NCBI GenBank assembly: GCA_964017145.1
Contig: OZ024848.1
Span: 1,686,501 to 1,750,500 of the forward strand
Reading direction: 5' to 3'
Source of the DNA: Agrocybe praecox
Taxonomy: Eukaryota; Basidiomycota; Agaricomycetes; Agaricales; Agrocybaceae
DNA: 64,000 bases
Shown here piece by piece: positions 61,747 through 64,000 of this stretch. The position numbers and the translations under genes are program-made. The notes under the pieces were generated by a model. That model was not told the origin of the DNA. It saw only the letters and a list, made by a program, of their open reading frames with translations, and searched no databases. The first letter of the stretch is position 1; each line of letters opens with the position of its first letter.

Positions 61747-62697
61747 CTAACTTTTATGTCTTTCAACGAACTTGTAATACTTCATGGCATGTTCCAAGTC
61801 CAAAACCTCTCGCTCCGTTCTGTACGCTTCCTCGACATTGCCATCGTATCCGTTGTCTTCCGCTCTAGTCGCTGCCCAATGCTTTCTTTCTCCGGCTGAC
61901 GATATCCGGGTTGGCCTAAAACCATGCGCGCTATATCCTGTTGCACTGTATTTGGTGATCTCTGGGCTCTTTGGTACTGCGCGATACTGGCCGCTTCCCA
62001 AGGGTGAAATGATAGGGAATGCAGGGCTTCTAGTAGGAGACACTGAAGAGAAGGGGCTATTTGTCGAACTGGGTAGTAGAAAGAATTCTGACGAAAGGGA
62101 ATCTGTTTCTAGGCGATGATAATCCATTCCGTATTCAATTTCTGGCATATAAAGTTCCAGAAACTCTAGAGAATTTTCCTCTATTTGTCGTATACCGTGA
62201 CAGGACGCATAGTTTGTCGTGCCCAACATCAAAGGGTTGGGTGTATACCCATTCTCATTCGAGCTTGAAGTATGCGCTACATATATCGGTGCTTGGTGTG
62301 TACTGACGTTTTCCATTGGCTGTAAATATGGTGGTACCGCTTCATCTCTTGCTATAGGCGCTGGGATATGTCTTATTGCTGGATTCCGAGTCAAATTCTG
62401 TGCTGGAAGTTGAAAACCATCACCTCTGCTTTCATCAAAGAAAGAATAAACAGGAAATTCTTCTTTGGATATAGTCACATCCCTTTCAAGTGGCATGCGG
62501 TGTCGCTCGAAGAGTTCCATGTTCCACTGGTTATGTTTGATAATTTTTCGCGGCCGTGGGCAGTACACAAGTCCTCCATTTGGCGGGTAAGTGATAACTT
62601 CTCCTGGACGCACCGACCGGTAGTAAGGGTGTAAATGAGTGCCTCTGTCAGTGGCACCAGTGGCAGCACCCGGGAGGTTCTTGGGAAAAACAGGCAT
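61747..62697 (-). CDS. Hypothetical protein, single exon, 316 aa
   Basis: An uninterrupted minus-strand ORF from ATG 62697 to the stop at 61747. The N-terminus is Gly/Ala/Pro-rich (FPKNLPGAATGATDRG), followed by a polar region with many Pro, Ser, Tyr and Asn. A Glu/Arg/Tyr-rich C-terminal segment that may be helical (YRTEREVLDLEHAMKYYKF) ends the protein. There is no signal peptide, membrane helix or catalytic motif. Length without introns is unusual in this window, but the ORF is far longer than the shadows nearby, so I regard it as real. Function is unknown. Confidence 0.6.
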   Translation of the reverse strand: MPVFPKNLPGAATGATDRGTHLHPYYRSVRPGEVITYPPNGGLVYCPRPRKIIKHNQWNMELFERHRMPLERDVTISKEEFPVYSFFDESRGDGFQLPAQNLTRNPAIRHIPAPIARDEAVPPYLQPMENVSTHQAPIYVAHTSSSNENGYTPNPLMLGTTNYASCHGIRQIEENSLEFLELYMPEIEYGMDYHRLETDSLSSEFFLLPSSTNSPFSSVSPTRSPAFPIISPLGSGQYRAVPKSPEITKYSATGYSAHGFRPTRISSAGERKHWAATRAEDNGYDGNVEEAYRTEREVLDLEHAMKYYKFVERHKS

Positions 62698-63230
62698 TAC
62701 GATCGAATAAGGTCAAGAAGAGCAGAAAGTGTGCTTGCAACTTTTGTCAATGCGTAACGAAGATAAAGAGGGGGCGGAATGAGTCTGTCCATGATTTTTC
62801 ATTGGGGCTTTTTAACGAGATTCATGGCAAAGGGTATAATTGTGGGCCTCTCTTGACATTTTGATGGTTATTTTACGTTATCTTACCTTCTGAGCCACTG
62901 CAGTGCTGCTAGTCTCGCTTGGCTTCAATGGGCGCGACGAGCGCGTGGACGCCACGCTTTGATTCTCCTGTTTTGGCCAACATTCTTCCAATGCTCAGGG
63001 TTCAAGTGTGTCCAATATGCTGGACACTAGTGGACTCACCTGCCGATGTGGTATTGCATCACAAAAACGACCTTCTTACATTGGAAATTTCAATTGATCT
63101 CCTCACTAATCAATGACCATTAGTCCTATTCGATACCCACAATCGAGCAATTAGAAAGGTCGGAAACGTATATGAATGGTATTACAAGTGTTTCAATATT
63201 CGAGTTTTCAATGAATTTTTCAATCAATAT
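62698..63230. other. Intergenic region
   Basis: Upstream side of the 316-aa ORF; no supported gene. Confidence 0.45.
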
Positions 63231-63491
63231 TCAGTGGTTTAGTGTGTCCACGGCCTTCAACAAAGGCGAATATCTCCAGTCCTCCAACGAACCGGTTCGA
63301 TCACTCGATAATGCATTTCCCCCCATCGCATCTTGAGCTCTGCCGTAAACCTTGGACCAGGAACCAAATATATTTTCCAACATGGCCTTCTTCTCTTCAG
63401 AGTCCAATTTTCCATTTTCATCGATTTGCAGTATCATTTCTGCCACCTCTGTGGCCTGTTCAATGACGCTAAGGATACTGGCAGATCTCAT
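63231..63491 (-). CDS. Small hypothetical protein (86 aa)
   Basis: Minus-strand ORF ATG 63491 to stop 63231. The sequence is acidic and likely helical (SVIEQATEVAEMILQIDENG, DSEEKKAMLENIFGSWSKV) with no cysteine, membrane segment or signal peptide. The helix-loop composition is protein-like, but no family is recognised. It may be a complete small gene or one exon of a larger one; no splice chain upstream was confirmed. Confidence 0.4.
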   Translation of the reverse strand: MRSASILSVIEQATEVAEMILQIDENGKLDSEEKKAMLENIFGSWSKVYGRAQDAMGGNALSSDRTGSLEDWRYSPLLKAVDTLNH

Positions 63492-64000
63492 ATTTTTGCC
63501 TGGTGTATGTGTGTTATGGTGATATGTTTCGGCTGGTGAGCTGATAGAGTTGTGATGCGTAAGACGATGTTTGCGTCACTTCTGATAACTTCTCGACGGT
63601 GTGGAAGATTGGGAAGGTCTGACAGTTAGAACTTAGAGGAAAGATGGCAATCGATAATCATCGTGAGTCAAAACTCTTCCTGGTTTTATCCACACAGACA
63701 ATGCTGGGTATGAATATTTTCCCCGTTTGAGAACAATGGTTACGTATCCTGCCAATGATGCCCATAAAAGTACAAGGTCAAGTAACGTGGTTTGATGAAC
63801 AGAGATTGTCAAGTGGCACCGAAGTGTCGAGATGATATGTATGGTGCCTCTTCTCATTTCTCGTGAAACAGTAATTTCTCCTTTTTTAGAATTTTTTTCT
63901 AGAAAGCTAGTACTGCAATAACGCGCAAAAGCCGAAGGAGACAAAGATAACGTTACTACTACTAGCGAAAAAAACTCGGGATGAATTTGAGGCTGAGATT
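63492..64000. other. Right edge of window
   Basis: A 103-codon minus ORF (63633-63944) has one hydrophobic stretch (LVLLWASLAGYVTIVLKRG) but no other support. No gene is called. Confidence 0.4.

Noticed and set aside
63633..63944. 103-codon minus ORF at the right edge
   Set aside because: One hydrophobic stretch only, no splice signals or domain; insufficient support.
1..64000. CRISPR array or prokaryotic operon
   Set aside because: No regularly spaced short repeats; genes are intron-rich and eukaryotic.

Overview
The window looks like nuclear DNA of a mushroom-forming basidiomycete (Agaricomycetes, probably Agaricales). The signs are many short introns of about 45-70 nt with GT-AG (and some GC-AG) borders, and gene families typical of that group: NACHT/STAND NLR proteins, leucine-rich and F-box-like proteins, multi-pass DUF6534-type membrane proteins, CON-6, and ORC3, SYF2 and UPF3 with fungal architecture. 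All gene models were assembled by hand from reading frames and splice signals. Where total exon length closes in frame this is stated.

Layout. 1-1.8 kb: two decayed genes, a leucine-rich/F-box-like protein and the 3' part of NADP-isocitrate dehydrogenase. 2.8-7.4 kb (minus): an intact NACHT-WD40 NLR of 1471 aa. 8.3-10.9 kb: a frameshifted fragment of a small basic protein and a frameshifted F-box gene. 12.0-20.5 kb: a head-to-head pair of paralogous C2-NACHT NLR genes; the plus-strand copy is intact (11 exons, 1180 aa) and the minus-strand copy is a pseudogene with at least four stops and several frameshifts. 21.5-23.1 kb: an HSL-type alpha/beta hydrolase. 25.2-27.4 kb: an uncharacterised low-complexity protein and a CON-6 gene. 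28.6-30.5 kb: a protein kinase-like gene with an altered catalytic loop. 30.9-33.2 kb: an alternative (type II) NADH dehydrogenase. 33.4-34.4 kb: a short WASP-like protein with WH1 and CRIB but no VCA end. 35.2-36.8 kb: a class-C beta-lactamase-like serine hydrolase. 37.8-39.2 kb: a seven-helix-like membrane protein. 39.5-43.8 kb: SYF2 and UPF3, divergently arranged. 44.7-48.8 kb: three tandem isoprenylcysteine methyltransferase-like genes, one dead. 50.4-61.0 kb: three DUF6534-type membrane protein genes, with ORC3 lying between copies 2 and 3. 61.7-63.5 kb: two hypothetical ORFs.

Common thread. Housekeeping genes (NADH dehydrogenase, SYF2, UPF3, ORC3) are intact and single. The accessory families (NLR, ICMT-like, DUF6534, F-box/LRR) occur in local duplicates, several of which are visibly decaying. 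The most interesting unit is the divergent C2-NACHT pair: its protein carries an N-terminal C2-like domain and a conserved C-terminal module in place of WD40, ankyrin or TPR repeats. A second feature is a run of at least four GC-AG introns spread over three genes.
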